From Schistocephalus solidus (taxonomy: Eukaryota; Platyhelminthes; Cestoda; Diphyllobothriidea; Diphyllobothriidae), in assembly GCA_017591395.1 (NCBI GenBank), contig WEDG01004858.1, positions 36,378 through 100,377 on the forward strand: a stretch of 64,000 nucleotides of DNA, in the 5' to 3' direction. This document shows positions 23,701-32,568 of the stretch, piece after piece. Below the pieces are notes generated by a model. That model made no database searches. It was not told where the DNA came from and worked only from the letters and a program-made list of their open reading frames with translations. How positions within the stretch are numbered: the stretch's first letter is position 1; the number at the start of each line of letters is the position of its first letter. Both the position numbers and the translations under genes were made by a program.

Positions 23701-26700
23701 ATTTAAAACGTGGCCTTTTGCTGGTGAAGTTCAAAATCCACCTTTTTTTCTAATTATGTTTATAGAGGACATCGGCAAGTCTCAATGGGCATATAAGGAT
23801 ACTTTTTAGTAGACGAAGAATAAAATCGTCATATTGCTTACTGGTGGACAGCTTTGGTCCGCCCTGCTTATATCTGGACACAGTTCTATCATTATTAATT
23901 CGCCTTACTAAAGTGAAAATACTTGCTGACAACTCACGTGCCAATCCTTCAGCTGCTAATTTCTATATGCATTGGTAGTCGACTGCAGATATAAACTGTT
24001 TTGGACATCCCTCATACGGCATGAAGGAGAAAAGTGAGGGCATGTTACAGGTTCTCGGTATATGTTTGTTTACGGTCCCAATCATCGGTGTGGTGAAACA
24101 AACTACAGTCGCACCAGCTTATTACCGAGTTTTATGGCCCAAACCGTTACAAATTTCCCAAACAGCGTTTTTACAACTGAATATTTCTGTCCTTTCCCGA
24201 AAAAATGCGACTTCTCATATTTCCCTTCACCTAATTTTTATGAACGCAAAACCTGATTTCCTGTTTTCAGAAAAGATTCAGCTAAAGCTTTTCCTGTTTA
24301 TATTAATGTTTGTTTACAGTATAACGCACAGATTTTGACCTGTAGATTTCAATAGCGTAGGAAATTACTTGGATATCAAAAAACGTCAGATCTCACCTCA
24401 TCCCTTTATAAAACTGATTTAAAAATGAATTGTTCTCTAGTAAACAGTTTTGTACGTGCACCCCGAGGAGGTCCTGGATTCCTTTGAGGCCGCACTTCAG
24501 TGCATAATTAACCAACAGCGTAAACTCTCTCAGCATATCGATCGGTTGTACTTGCTTCGAGCATGTCGTAACTCATCTTCTCTGAGCATTATTTTTATTC
24601 CGCTGCAGCAACTGGAAGCCAGTCTGAATGAAAGCGGTTTGAAGTGGACCCTTAATCCGGCCGATGGTGCCTTTTACGGGCCTAAAATAGACGTCACCAT
24701 ATGCGATGCTCTCAGGCGGCGCCATCAGTGTGGTACCATCCAACTCGACTTCCAACTGCCCGAGCGCTTTGATCTTACTTATCAGACGTAAGACTTGCTT
24801 ATCTGTGACCTAATTGTTTGCGTTCAACCCCCCACCCCTTTCCATCCATTGTTTATTACTGTGATCTGGATTTTTTCGCTCGCCGGTGTAGTTATGCTGA
24901 AGGAATAAACAACATGAAAGTGTGCCTTAAAGTGACGTTTTAAGTAAATTTGCTTGAGTCTGTAGTACTGGTTTTCATGTGAAATGTTCACAAAGCGGTC
25001 CATGCACGCCAAGATATTTTCCTGTGAATTATCATCCGCCCAGCCACTTTTATAAGTTGCATTCGCCAAAATATCTTAAGTCATCGTTATGTACTGTGAT
25101 TTCAGTTTCCCCCATAAATTCAGTTCTTATTCTTCGTTTACTCATTTCATAGGATATTATATCTTGCATTTTTCCCTTTGGTATCGACAGAGTTTTTAGT
25201 AGTTTAGGATTGTTTATGTATGGCCCCCACAGGATAGGATGGGCAGGGGTACTGCAGCGGGCTTTGCGCTACATTCCAGAGAAATTAAGGCGAAAGGTCA
25301 TGTTAAGGATAATATGAGGGTTATGGCTTGGGCCAGGGCTAGCGTTAGGTCTAGGACCCGCGAATAGGTACCTTTCTGAAATTAAGCGCAATAACGTTTG
25401 TATTAAGGGAAAAATGCTCCTATTGCCTGTTCTAAGAGGGAGTGCACCTAACCGATTTCCATCCAGATTTTAAGTACCTTAAATTCTCGCCATCTTTTTC
25501 GCACGGGTTAGTATTTAAAATGCTAGGTCTAGGACGTTTTTGATTAGGAAGGATTACTCAAGTGGAATTGGATAATTGTTCTCTTGCAGCAAAACCCTAA
25601 GATATTTTAGACACGCACGTGCGCATGTCTTTTCCACTGACAGCAAAACTCGTGACTAACTAATAAGTATATCCTTTTTTGATCTTTCATGCACTTATAG
25701 AAAAGCATTCCTTTTTACGCTCATTCGGTAGCGAATCACGCCTTCGAATTTTCTACTCGAAGTAAGCGTATATTTAGGTTTTTGAAAATAACTTTCAAAT
25801 TGTCGAATAACTTTGAACCCGAGCTGCCTTTGAAAGGTCGTTCCGAGTTTTCAGTGTACAAGCTGTATGCTTTTCGTGTAAGGAATGACATGCCTTCCTC
25901 TATGCCATCAAGAAAACACCATATGGTGCTTACACAAATTCTGTTGCTTATGTTGTATACTTTAGGAGAGGGAGAAAGCAATGGATTTGTGTGGATATTA
26001 TATGATCATAACACTCCTACTCAGAGGCTTTTTTAAACCTGAAAGATATACTTTCTTCGAATATAACATTTTAAAAACCTGATTGGCTGTCAAATGAGTA
26101 CAAGAAACGATATTTTTGAGTATATTTTCCAAAAAGTATTTTGCAATTTATAACGACCTGTAACATCATTATAAAAATACATGGCCATTCTTTACTGAAT
26201 TTGGTTTTTGCAGGCGGCCGAAAGGAAGCGTATTTAAACGCCGGCATCCTGGTGTATCTGAAATATCATAGGATTGTGCGGCACGCTATTGCAACCCCAC
26301 TTACCTAACTAATCCTTCCTGGTCGAAAGCGCATTTCAGAATTTAATAAAATCTGTCATTGACTGCATTTATGGCATCGTTTTTTGATGAACCTCAACTG
26401 AAGCCCTGAGACGCTGCTCGCGTTTGGGGTGTGATTACGTCAGTCCAGTGCATATTCGAGAAATGTTGTATACTTGATGCTGTAATTGACGAACATAGCC
26501 TATAATTATGAATTCCTATCTCTACTGAAATATGAGTCTTCACATGCCCGTGAAAACTCATATTTCAGTAAAGATAGTACAAGTAAAAACAGCAAAGAAA
26601 GTAGACAAAAAGCGGTAATATACCCTAACCTAAGTATGACAATTTCGTGTATTCATTCCAGGAAATAGGATTACTTTTAAGCGAACATCGAAAAGCAACG

Positions 26701-29603
26701 AGGGAAAGGCAGAATGCCTTTATTTTACTTTTTCTGGAAGAATACTTAGCCAGAACCCTATATCCTATTGTCTTTTTTCGTCTGAATGAGGTGCCAGTCT
26801 GGAGCGGGGTAGTTTGCACTGGAAGTGGCAGTTTTGTGGCTGCCTCGTTTAGACCGACTCACTCTTGTGGTGAGTCATGTGTCCGAAGGCCTGCACACCA
26901 GCAAAAAATCCCTAATACACTTCCCCACTCATCCCAAATTTCGCCTTACGACATTTAGACCTCGCTCGCATCTGCACGCATGCGTGTTCTAAAACACAAT
27001 GAACCCAATCTAAAATTATTTTAATAGAAGGAAGACTACACTTTCACTACCTCAGAAGACCTGCCTCTTTACCGCATCCAGTTAAATAAGACAAAATCTT
27101 GCAGACGATGTTTTTTTGAGCACTTCTGAAGCAGCCATTTATTTTGTATGTTATCACCGTACTGGTGGCAAGAGCATCGTCAGCCGGCCTGCTGCAGCAT
27201 CGGACTTTGAAGTAGTCATTGGAATTAAAGCAAGCCGGTTGAAAGGGGTTGTAGGGTGCACATCATGGCGTTTGTGATTCAAAAGCGCTGGTTTTCCCGA
27301 ATTCAGCCAGTTTTTCTCTCCAGCAGATGGGCAGGGAAGCAGCATCCCTAGAAGAACGAATTAGCGGCCCTATAAGGCGTTCTTTCGTTGCCTTGCTGTC
27401 AACCCTCGGTACGCAACTCGCTTTCTTTATTTTTCGTGGTATATTCGTGCACTTGGCCTTTCACCAGAAGATGTTTTGTTTAGCGATGGAGAAGGCACAC
27501 CCGCCGGAGACGCAAGTGATGGAAAGGCTCCTAATGTCCAGCTGAGGCGCCCTGTTATCATTCACCGTGCCATCCTGGGTTCCGTTGAGCGCTGCATGGC
27601 AATTCTGACCGAACATTTCGCCGGCAAGTTCTGTAACTTACTTTAGTCTTGCTGTCTTCCGCTCGCTCTGCAGTCGGTGCGGTGCTGATTAGCCGGTCGT
27701 TTTCCCTTTCTTTTTCAGCCTCGTTTGCTAGTATTTTCCTAAATTTGCTTCTTGAATCTACTAGACTTATGTGCGGAGGTTTATGTGGTACATCAAAAAG
27801 AGGCGGTTCCGTATACCCCTTGAAAAGTGAATTGTAAATTTTTATCAGGTAACTGGAGACTGGAGAAGCTATTTCGGGGTCATTAACCGCCATACCAACA
27901 CCAGGTGAGGCAACACCTCAGGATCTAACCAGCAACTTGTTAGATAGAAGTCCAAAGCTTTAACCATTGTGTAACTGGCTGTTTTTGTCAGTTTTGATCG
28001 GGAATGTTAACAAAGTTTGTTCAGTGCTTTGGTTACAGGGCTTGTCCCAATTGATGAGCACTTCAGATACCTCAACATCTGGAGTTAGGTATGGCTGACT
28101 GATGACGGTTAATCAACCATAAATGGCCATTCCAGTCTCCCGATCGGTGAGCTTCTATCTGCCTGTGTTTATTCGCGGTCAAAACCGTCAAGACAACGAG
28201 CGGGCGGCTCAATGGTTAGAGCGTTGGATTCCTGATCAATGGGTCGCAATTCGAGCCTCGGGTGTTTCACCACCTGGGTTGGGTATGACTGGCTGATGAC
28301 GGCTAATAAGCCAAAAATGGCCATTCCGGTCTCCCTTGTCTTCGTTGGTTCCCTAGCCATCCCGAGAAATTTTATTTGGAGCAGGTGATGTTCTTTGGGA
28401 ACAAAATAACTTTTGTTATGTAAATTTCCGAGTATGGTTCCCCAGTTGAGACAAATGAGAAAGTTACAAAACACTCCCACCTTTAAACCTTGCATAATGC
28501 AAGATTCTGTGTTTAGCCAAAGCTTAGACCCATAGACGTCCGCTGCTTTGGTTGTGTTTACTTCCACCTGACATCGAGACATTTGTAAGAGCATCTAAAT
28601 TTGTATTCCTACTAATTTATGGCTCACCTGGGTGCGTTCCATCCAGGAACTCGCTGTCCGTCCTTGTTGGACAGGCGCCAACGATACGGGTTTTCTTTCA
28701 TTCAAATATGTTTCCTGTGTGCATGGCTACCTGAGACAGACGGTCTCATCTCTTAACCGCTAGCTGGCGTATACGAGTGGAGAAAGATTTTTAGGTTTGG
28801 CCACATCATTCCTGCAATGAAACTCAATTTCCTTAATCGGGTGGTCAATTACCCGTGATCACTGATGCCCTACTTAGTCGCGAATTTACGCATTTCACTA
28901 ATATATTGAAAGGTAAAGTTTACCTCGCTTCAACCTCGAAAATGTAAGTGCTGAGAATATCAAGATCACTGCACCTTTTCGTGGTACATCCACATGACGC
29001 GGACGGTAGCTCTTGTTCATACGGGTGCCTCCATTGTGTGATACTCGCCGTCACTCACATTCGCTCTTCTCGACAACTCTACTTCTAACGTGAGTGGCCG
29101 GCTGCTGTCTTGTTGACCCCAACCTTTTTTCGAACTAACTCTCATAAATGGCCCCCTCTTAACCTTTTTCGCGTTTAGGCAAATGGCCCTTCTGGATTAG
29201 CCCTCGTCAGGCTCTTGTGGTGCCTGTTGTATCCGCCGTTGATGACTACGGTCGAGAGGTCCAGAAGAAGCTTCACGATGCCCATTTCATGGTTTCCATT
29301 GACACCGACCCTGGCCGTACACTCAATAAAAAGATAAGGAATGCACAGTTGGCGCAGTATAACTTCATACTTGGTAAGTCGCACGGCCGCCTTGCGTAGG
29401 ATCCCTCATTAAGTGTAGACGTTAACTCGTGATTTTTTACTCTTTGCCTTGTAGTTGTCGGTGAGAAGGAGAAAGCCAATGGCACTGTCAACGTGCGCAC
29501 TCGCGACAATAAGGTTCTGGGTGAGCACAAGGTGGACGACCTCATTGAACGCTTCAAGCACTTCACTGAAACACGCACCCTGAGCGCCGAGACCGAGTTC
29601 TGA
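14541..29603 (+). CDS. TARS: Threonyl-tRNA synthetase, cytosolic type, 12 exons (initiator exon not found)
   Basis: Joining 14541-14767, 19541-19656, 20190-20319, 20780-21012, 21435-21571, 22424-22657, 22777-23010, 23266-23403, 24609-24787, 27484-27623, 29179-29373 and 29455-29603 gives an uninterrupted 703-residue frame ending in TGA. The enzyme charges tRNA-Thr with threonine in the cytosol. Domains in order: TGS (about 43-110), editing domain with HSSAH (H121, H125) and CVGPH (C227, H231), then the class II core. The core has motif 1 (P341), zinc ligands C379, H430 and H570, motif 2 (HRNE, R408) and motif 3 (R579), followed by the anticodon-binding domain ending VVGEKEK and NVRTRDNK. Human TARS1 is 723 residues, so only a short N-terminus is missing. 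No inactivating change is seen. Introns range from 81 bp to 4.8 kb and carry transposons. All junctions are GT-AG except one probable GC-AG. Confidence 0.95.
15690..16930 (+). mobile_element. RTE-like LINE fragment (endonuclease to start of RT) in TARS intron
   Basis: Plus-strand pieces in three frames line up with RTE-type ORF2: RHGVAIPLA and IVSVYVTT (endonuclease, 15830-15965), [12 protein letters not shown] (16195-16235), [17 protein letters not shown] (16550-16600) and [21 protein letters not shown] (16822-16885), which leads into the RT. The RT itself is absent, so the piece is truncated at both ends and multiply frameshifted. It sits in the 4.8-kb intron between TARS exons at 14767 and 19541. 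Confidence 0.8.
16950..17350. repeat. GC-rich dispersed repeat, copy 1
   Basis: The stretch from about 17025 to 17210 (GCAGCTACCGCACTCTC and CCGGTGTCAAGA) recurs at 53700-53890. The stretch 17145-17350 recurs, diverged, at 17493-17710 (GTCAGCCACT, CCAAGCCACGG, ACCGTGATA). Function unknown. Confidence 0.6.
17493..17710. repeat. GC-rich dispersed repeat, copy 2 (diverged tandem)
   Basis: Diverged direct repeat of 17145-17350, about 350 bp downstream in the same orientation. Shared blocks include ACCACCTGG, GGAGCCAT, GTCAGCCACT and CACGG with ACCGTGATA. Confidence 0.55.
17711..19540. other. TARS intron remainder, no supported gene
   Basis: Moderately GC-rich sequence with short frames on both strands. 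Nothing matches a family I know. Confidence 0.4.
19541..19656 (+). CDS. TARS: TARS exon: end of TGS domain
   Basis: Acceptor CTCTTTTAG, donor GTAATT. Encodes [17 protein letters not shown], the conserved end of TGS. Ends in phase 1. Confidence 0.9.
20190..20319 (+). CDS. TARS: TARS exon: editing-site HSSAH
   Basis: Acceptor TTTTTTCAG, donor GTAAGG. Encodes [19 protein letters not shown] and [12 protein letters not shown], the first half of the editing site. Ends in phase 2. Confidence 0.93.
20780..21012 (+). CDS. TARS: TARS exon: editing domain, CxxxH
   Basis: Acceptor TTTCAACAG, donor GTACTC. Encodes [19 protein letters not shown] and [11 protein letters not shown]. The cysteine-histidine pair completes the editing site that removes serine from mischarged tRNA. 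Ends in phase 1. Confidence 0.92.
21435..21571 (+). CDS. TARS: TARS exon: end of editing domain
   Basis: Acceptor TTGCTTCAG, donor GTATGG. Encodes [19 protein letters not shown] and MKDWKHFQ. Ends in phase 0. Confidence 0.92.
22424..22657 (+). CDS. TARS: TARS exon: motif 1 region of the catalytic core
   Basis: Acceptor TCTCATTTAG, donor GTAAGT. Encodes [18 protein letters not shown] and [17 protein letters not shown]. Both ends in phase 0. Confidence 0.94.
22777..23010 (+). CDS. TARS: TARS exon: zinc ligands and motif 2
   Basis: Acceptor TTTTTGCAG, donor GTTAGT. Encodes [18 protein letters not shown] and [14 protein letters not shown], which hold the zinc Cys and His and the motif 2 arginine. 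Both ends in phase 0. Confidence 0.95.
23266..23403 (+). CDS. TARS: TARS exon: catalytic core helix and strand
   Basis: Acceptor CATCTTCTAG, donor GTATGA. Encodes [14 protein letters not shown] and [20 protein letters not shown]. Both ends in phase 0. Confidence 0.92.
24609..24787 (+). CDS. TARS: TARS exon: substrate-binding strand
   Basis: Acceptor TTCCGCTGCAG, donor GTAAGA. Encodes [11 protein letters not shown] and [16 protein letters not shown]. The open frame extends upstream to 24450, but the family alignment and the acceptor fix the exon start. Ends in phase 2. Confidence 0.93.
24788..27483. other. TARS intron (2.7 kb), contains an inverted repeat
   Basis: No coding signal. It holds the inverted repeat listed at 26516-26577 and a purine-rich degenerate stretch near 25300-25370. 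Confidence 0.5.
26516..26577. repeat. Inverted repeat, 22-bp arms
   Basis: TATCTCTACTGAAATATGAG at 26517 is answered by CTCATATTTCAGTAAAGATA ending at 26576, with one mismatch in the arms and an 18-base loop. It lies in a TARS intron and could fold in the pre-mRNA. Confidence 0.75.
27484..27623 (+). CDS. TARS: TARS exon: motif 3
   Basis: Acceptor TTTTGTTTAG. Encodes [19 protein letters not shown] with the zinc His and motif 3 arginine. The loop before RRP is about a dozen residues longer than in human. The donor that matches the protein family is GCAAGT at 27624; a GT donor lies 9 bases downstream at 27633. Confidence 0.88.
27850..27975 (-). repeat. SINE-1 copy (degenerate)
   Basis: On the minus strand the head and tail resemble the copy at 37015-37180: TAGAAGTCC and CTAACC on the given strand, then the stem I strand CCAGTCTCC. 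The CUGAUGA segment is deleted, but GAAA and one stem I strand remain. Lies in the TARS intron after motif 3. Confidence 0.5.
28060..28160 (+). repeat. SINE-1 copy, 3' half
   Basis: Carries the hammerhead-like tail (28086-28141), followed by CGATCGGTGAGCTTCTATC, a string that also occurs next to the 37.0-kb copy. The tRNA-like head is not clear. Confidence 0.6.
28086..28141 (+). ncRNA. Hammerhead ribozyme-like tail of SINE-1
   Basis: Core CTGATGA at 28099-28105, stem II GGTT/AACC, then TAAA where GAAA is required, then the stem III palindrome and the stem I strand CCAGTC. Stem II differs from other copies at both sides of the helix. The G-to-T change in the second core should kill activity. 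Confidence 0.5.
28196..28355 (+). repeat. SINE-1 copy with tRNA-like head
   Basis: The head 28199-28272 is tRNA-like: GGCTCAATGGTTAGAGCG with an A-box and GGTCGCAATTCGAGCC in the B-box position. The hammerhead-like tail follows at 28281. This head supplies an internal RNA polymerase III promoter in SINE families. Confidence 0.65.
28281..28335 (+). ncRNA. Hammerhead ribozyme-like tail of SINE-1
   Basis: GGG-TAT-GACTGG, then an intact CTGATGA (28293-28299), stem II GGCT/AGCC, AAAA in place of GAAA, the palindromic stem III ATGGCCAT, then CCGGTC-T-CCC pairing back to form stem I. Best first core of all copies; the second core has one G-to-A change. Confidence 0.6.
28690..28790. repeat. Dispersed repeat pair member
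   Basis: GTGTGCATGGCTACCTGAGACAGACGGTCTCATC resembles 44522-44560 (GTATGCATGGCAACTTGAGACAAGTGGTCTC). Family unknown. Confidence 0.4.
29179..29373 (+). CDS. TARS: TARS exon: anticodon-binding domain, first part
   Basis: Acceptor CGCGTTTAG, donor GTAAGT. Encodes [16 protein letters not shown] and [15 protein letters not shown]. Ends in phase 1. Confidence 0.94.
29455..29603 (+). CDS. TARS: TARS terminal exon
   Basis: Acceptor CCTTGTAG. Encodes [20 protein letters not shown] and ends at TGA (29601-29603). No AATAAA is seen within 200 bp downstream. Confidence 0.93.
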
Positions 29604-32290
29604 ACATCCTGTCCTTTCCGCCCGGACATTCATATCTTTTCATACTAAAACAGACCGGTCTTTTAGTTAATATTTGGGTGGTGCTCTTCCCTCAGTTGCT
29701 CCTCATCAGTAAAACACGTTTTGCCCATTGGATTTTCCTTATTTTCTCGCTGGGCCATTCGTAAGCGGGTTATCTCAGTCCTGTCACCCCCTGGGGCCCA
29801 AAACGTCTTCTACGGACATAGGTCTGCAAACTTCCTGGACTCATTCCTTTGCTCTAGCGCGCTCTGACTGATGAAAGTGGTCTTATGTCTTAGGTTCGCC
29901 TTATGTTCATCATGTTGGAGGTAGCGGCGAGACTGGATAAAATCGACTCTTAAGTGCGTTCTGTGGTATCTGCATTAACAGAGAGTTTCTGCTTATAATT
30001 AATCATATATATAAAGGTGGAACACCTTGTCTACCGAGCCATGAGAACTGAATGGCTGCGTGTTGACTTAGAAGTCACGACGTGTAAAGGGATATACTGG
30101 AGTATATCCCGAATTCGCCCATTTTGCAGCCACCTGTACTATATCAGATGCAGAGTATAGCGACCTCAACGTCATGTTGAACTGGGATTAATCAATCAAA
30201 GACGGGCTTAGCAAATTGCTTTGGATGCTAGCAGAGCGAGAAACCGTTTTCGCTATGGCGCAATTCGTAGGTCGGGCTGCTTTTATTATTCCAGAACAAA
30301 ACTAGTAGGAGCCGGGCTCCATCTACCGAATAGGATTTCATGTCGAAAGGAAATTATTGACTAGTGTCGCTTTGGTCCCTTGCGTCTGCCAGGCACTCCT
30401 GCTGCGACCTATGTAGCGCCTAACAGGTAACCGCTGGTCGGGTGCAATGGACGGAGTGCCCTGCCCCGACGAAATTCCTCGACAACCATATCTTGTGGCA
30501 AGGGTGAAAATTATTAGTATACCTTTCAATTTCACCGGCAGCTTTGCACAATACGCAATTATATGCTTTTAAATACGTAGAGCGGACCCAGAGTCAGAGC
30601 GAGGACGACACCGTCTTCTGCGGTAACTGCTGGTGCCTGCGAAATTGTCATTCTGCAGTCTTCATCTTGGGGGCAGACGATTTTCTGATGAGGGGGCTGG
30701 AGGGGTAGGCATATACGTCACCTGAACGCGTTCCGCCGAGCTGAACCCAAAGTCGCAGACAGCACACATGTCACCTAACCAGACGCGCCTGTAGCAAAGT
30801 CGAAGTGTGGAAGTGAGGCAGGGTGTGGTTTTCGATGGAACGCTCGATCTATACCAATCTCACCGGCAGTATATTGATTCTGCCTTATTTCGTTTCTGAG
30901 GGACTTGATGCCGAAGAAGCCTTTCTAAGCTCGGTCTGAAATTTGATGGGATTATTTGGGTGAAAATTAATCAGCTACTACGTACTAACCGCGCATGTGT
31001 GCGAGATCTTCCGCCAACGTAGAGGCTTCAACCGAGGGGTCACAACTAGGCGAAGTCTCGAGGTGATGCACTATTACAGACACTTGCATGAAGAAACTCC
31101 TTGTGTGGTGACTGCTTGTAGAGCTTCCTGTGCGCTCTTTTGCTTCCGTAAAAGCTCGTCCCTACCAATCTGACTTTCCTCCGCGAAACCTGGTCCTAGG
31201 GTCGCGAGAGCTTGAAGCCAATCGCGGCACGTCATTCGCTGATTAGCTGTAGACGACAGAGCACAGGCAACCTGGGAGGTAATTATCTTGACGGCGGTCA
31301 CCTTGGCTGGCCAGGACATCTGTTGCGAGTGTTTGTGGTGTTATATGTTAACTCTGCGCATCAGTAAGGGCTCATCCATCTAACTGTCTTCGCTTTTTCC
31401 GACTATGGGGACCTTCAAGTTGTCAACACTCCTACATCGACAGGGTCATGGTGAAGGGTAGGTGTGATGCCTTGGCAACTGATAATTGTGACCTTAGTTA
31501 CTAACTGGGAAACTTTCATCACACTAGGGTTACCTTTTGGCAGGTACTGACGTTGATCGATTCACTTAGCCACCCATACTTCGAAAGGGCTCTGAAAGAG
31601 AAGAGTACCTAAAGAAGCCGATTGCAGGTGAATTTGGTTTGTGCAGGATGATTAGCGGCAAGTTTGACCACTATAGTTCGAGAACGAAGTCAAGGCATGT
31701 GCACAAGGTTGGCTGAATGTGTTGGTTGGTGGTGATCCGTCAGCGTGCTTAGCCGAGATATCACAATGGGTGCATTCGCTGTCCCCCCAACGGTCGACCA
31801 AAAATTAACTCTCCGATCAGACAATTGCATGACTAGCTCGCCCAAGGTACTTAAGCAGTACATTTGGTCATCTCTTTAGTACCAGCTCGACCGATTGAGT
31901 TCATGATAACTGTTCAGAACAATTGCAGCATCCCTTCAGACTAATGCACCACTTCTTTATCCTCTCATGGCATCTCTTTTATTTCTAGGTCACCAGCCTT
32001 TAGATGTCAGCCTTCACGGTCGCCAGTGCGGCCGCTTACTCATGCTGCCTTTTTGTCCATCTCACGCTCACTTAGAGTTCGACGCTTCAGCCAGGCGTGA
32101 GTTGGCAAAGGCGTAGCTAAAGCTCGACGTTAATTCCATCGCTGATTGGCTACAGGTGGACATAAACTAGACGTACGCATGCACACCGCGCTGGAGATAA
32201 AAATCTTAACTACTGCCACTCGACTGATGAGAACACTTGTTGTTAGAATAGTGAAAATGCGATTAACAGGTGGTATGTCATAGGAAAAAG
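29604..32290. other. No supported gene downstream of TARS
   Basis: A perfect 10-bp palindrome with a 2-base centre lies at 30089-30110 (GGGATATACT and AGTATATCCC). Otherwise only short frames. Confidence 0.45.
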
Positions 32291-32295
32291 AGACA

Positions 32296-32568
32296 TTCAC
32301 CAGGAGATGTCTATTAGGTGTCTGACGTTTAGGGTAGTTGTTTCGTCTACCCATCTTCCGAGACCGAAGAGTCATGCTCACCGCTTTTATTAAATGGCAA
32401 CACAAGCAACGGTGAGATGCGGGGCCGACTCAGCCAGCGGTACAACAGGCACAAAACAACGAGTGGCATAAAGAGGAAAGTGGGGAGCATAACTCTCCAA
32501 TCTCTGAAGATGGGTAGACGAAGAAGCTACCCGAAACGTAAGACACCTAATAAACATCTCCCGGTGAA
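32296..32568. repeat. Long inverted repeat, 92-bp arms
   Basis: The left arm 32296-32387 is the reverse complement of the right arm 32477-32568 with about 15 to 20 mismatches. Both contain GATGGGTAGACGAA, CTACCC and AAACGT followed by GACACCTAATA. The 89-bp centre is unique. It looks like two copies of one dispersed repeat inserted head to head. Confidence 0.75.
32500..32550 (+). ncRNA. PLE-type hammerhead ribozyme-like motif
   Basis: CTGAAGA (32504-32510, fits CUGANGA), stem II GGGTAG/CTACCC with a 9-base loop, GAAA at 32533-32536, then the short palindrome ACGT. The opposite arm has CGGAAGA and TAAA but keeps GTC after the palindrome. One unpaired base lies between the first core and stem II, so it is imperfect. 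PLEs are known to carry minimal-stem-III hammerheads. Confidence 0.4.

Noticed and set aside
24450..24608. Open frame continuing upstream of the synthetase exon at 24609
   Set aside because: A good acceptor and the family alignment start the exon at 24609; the upstream residues have no counterpart in threonyl-tRNA synthetases.
25300..25370. Degenerate telomere-like GGGTTA/GGGCTA run
   Set aside because: Too irregular to be an internal telomeric repeat.
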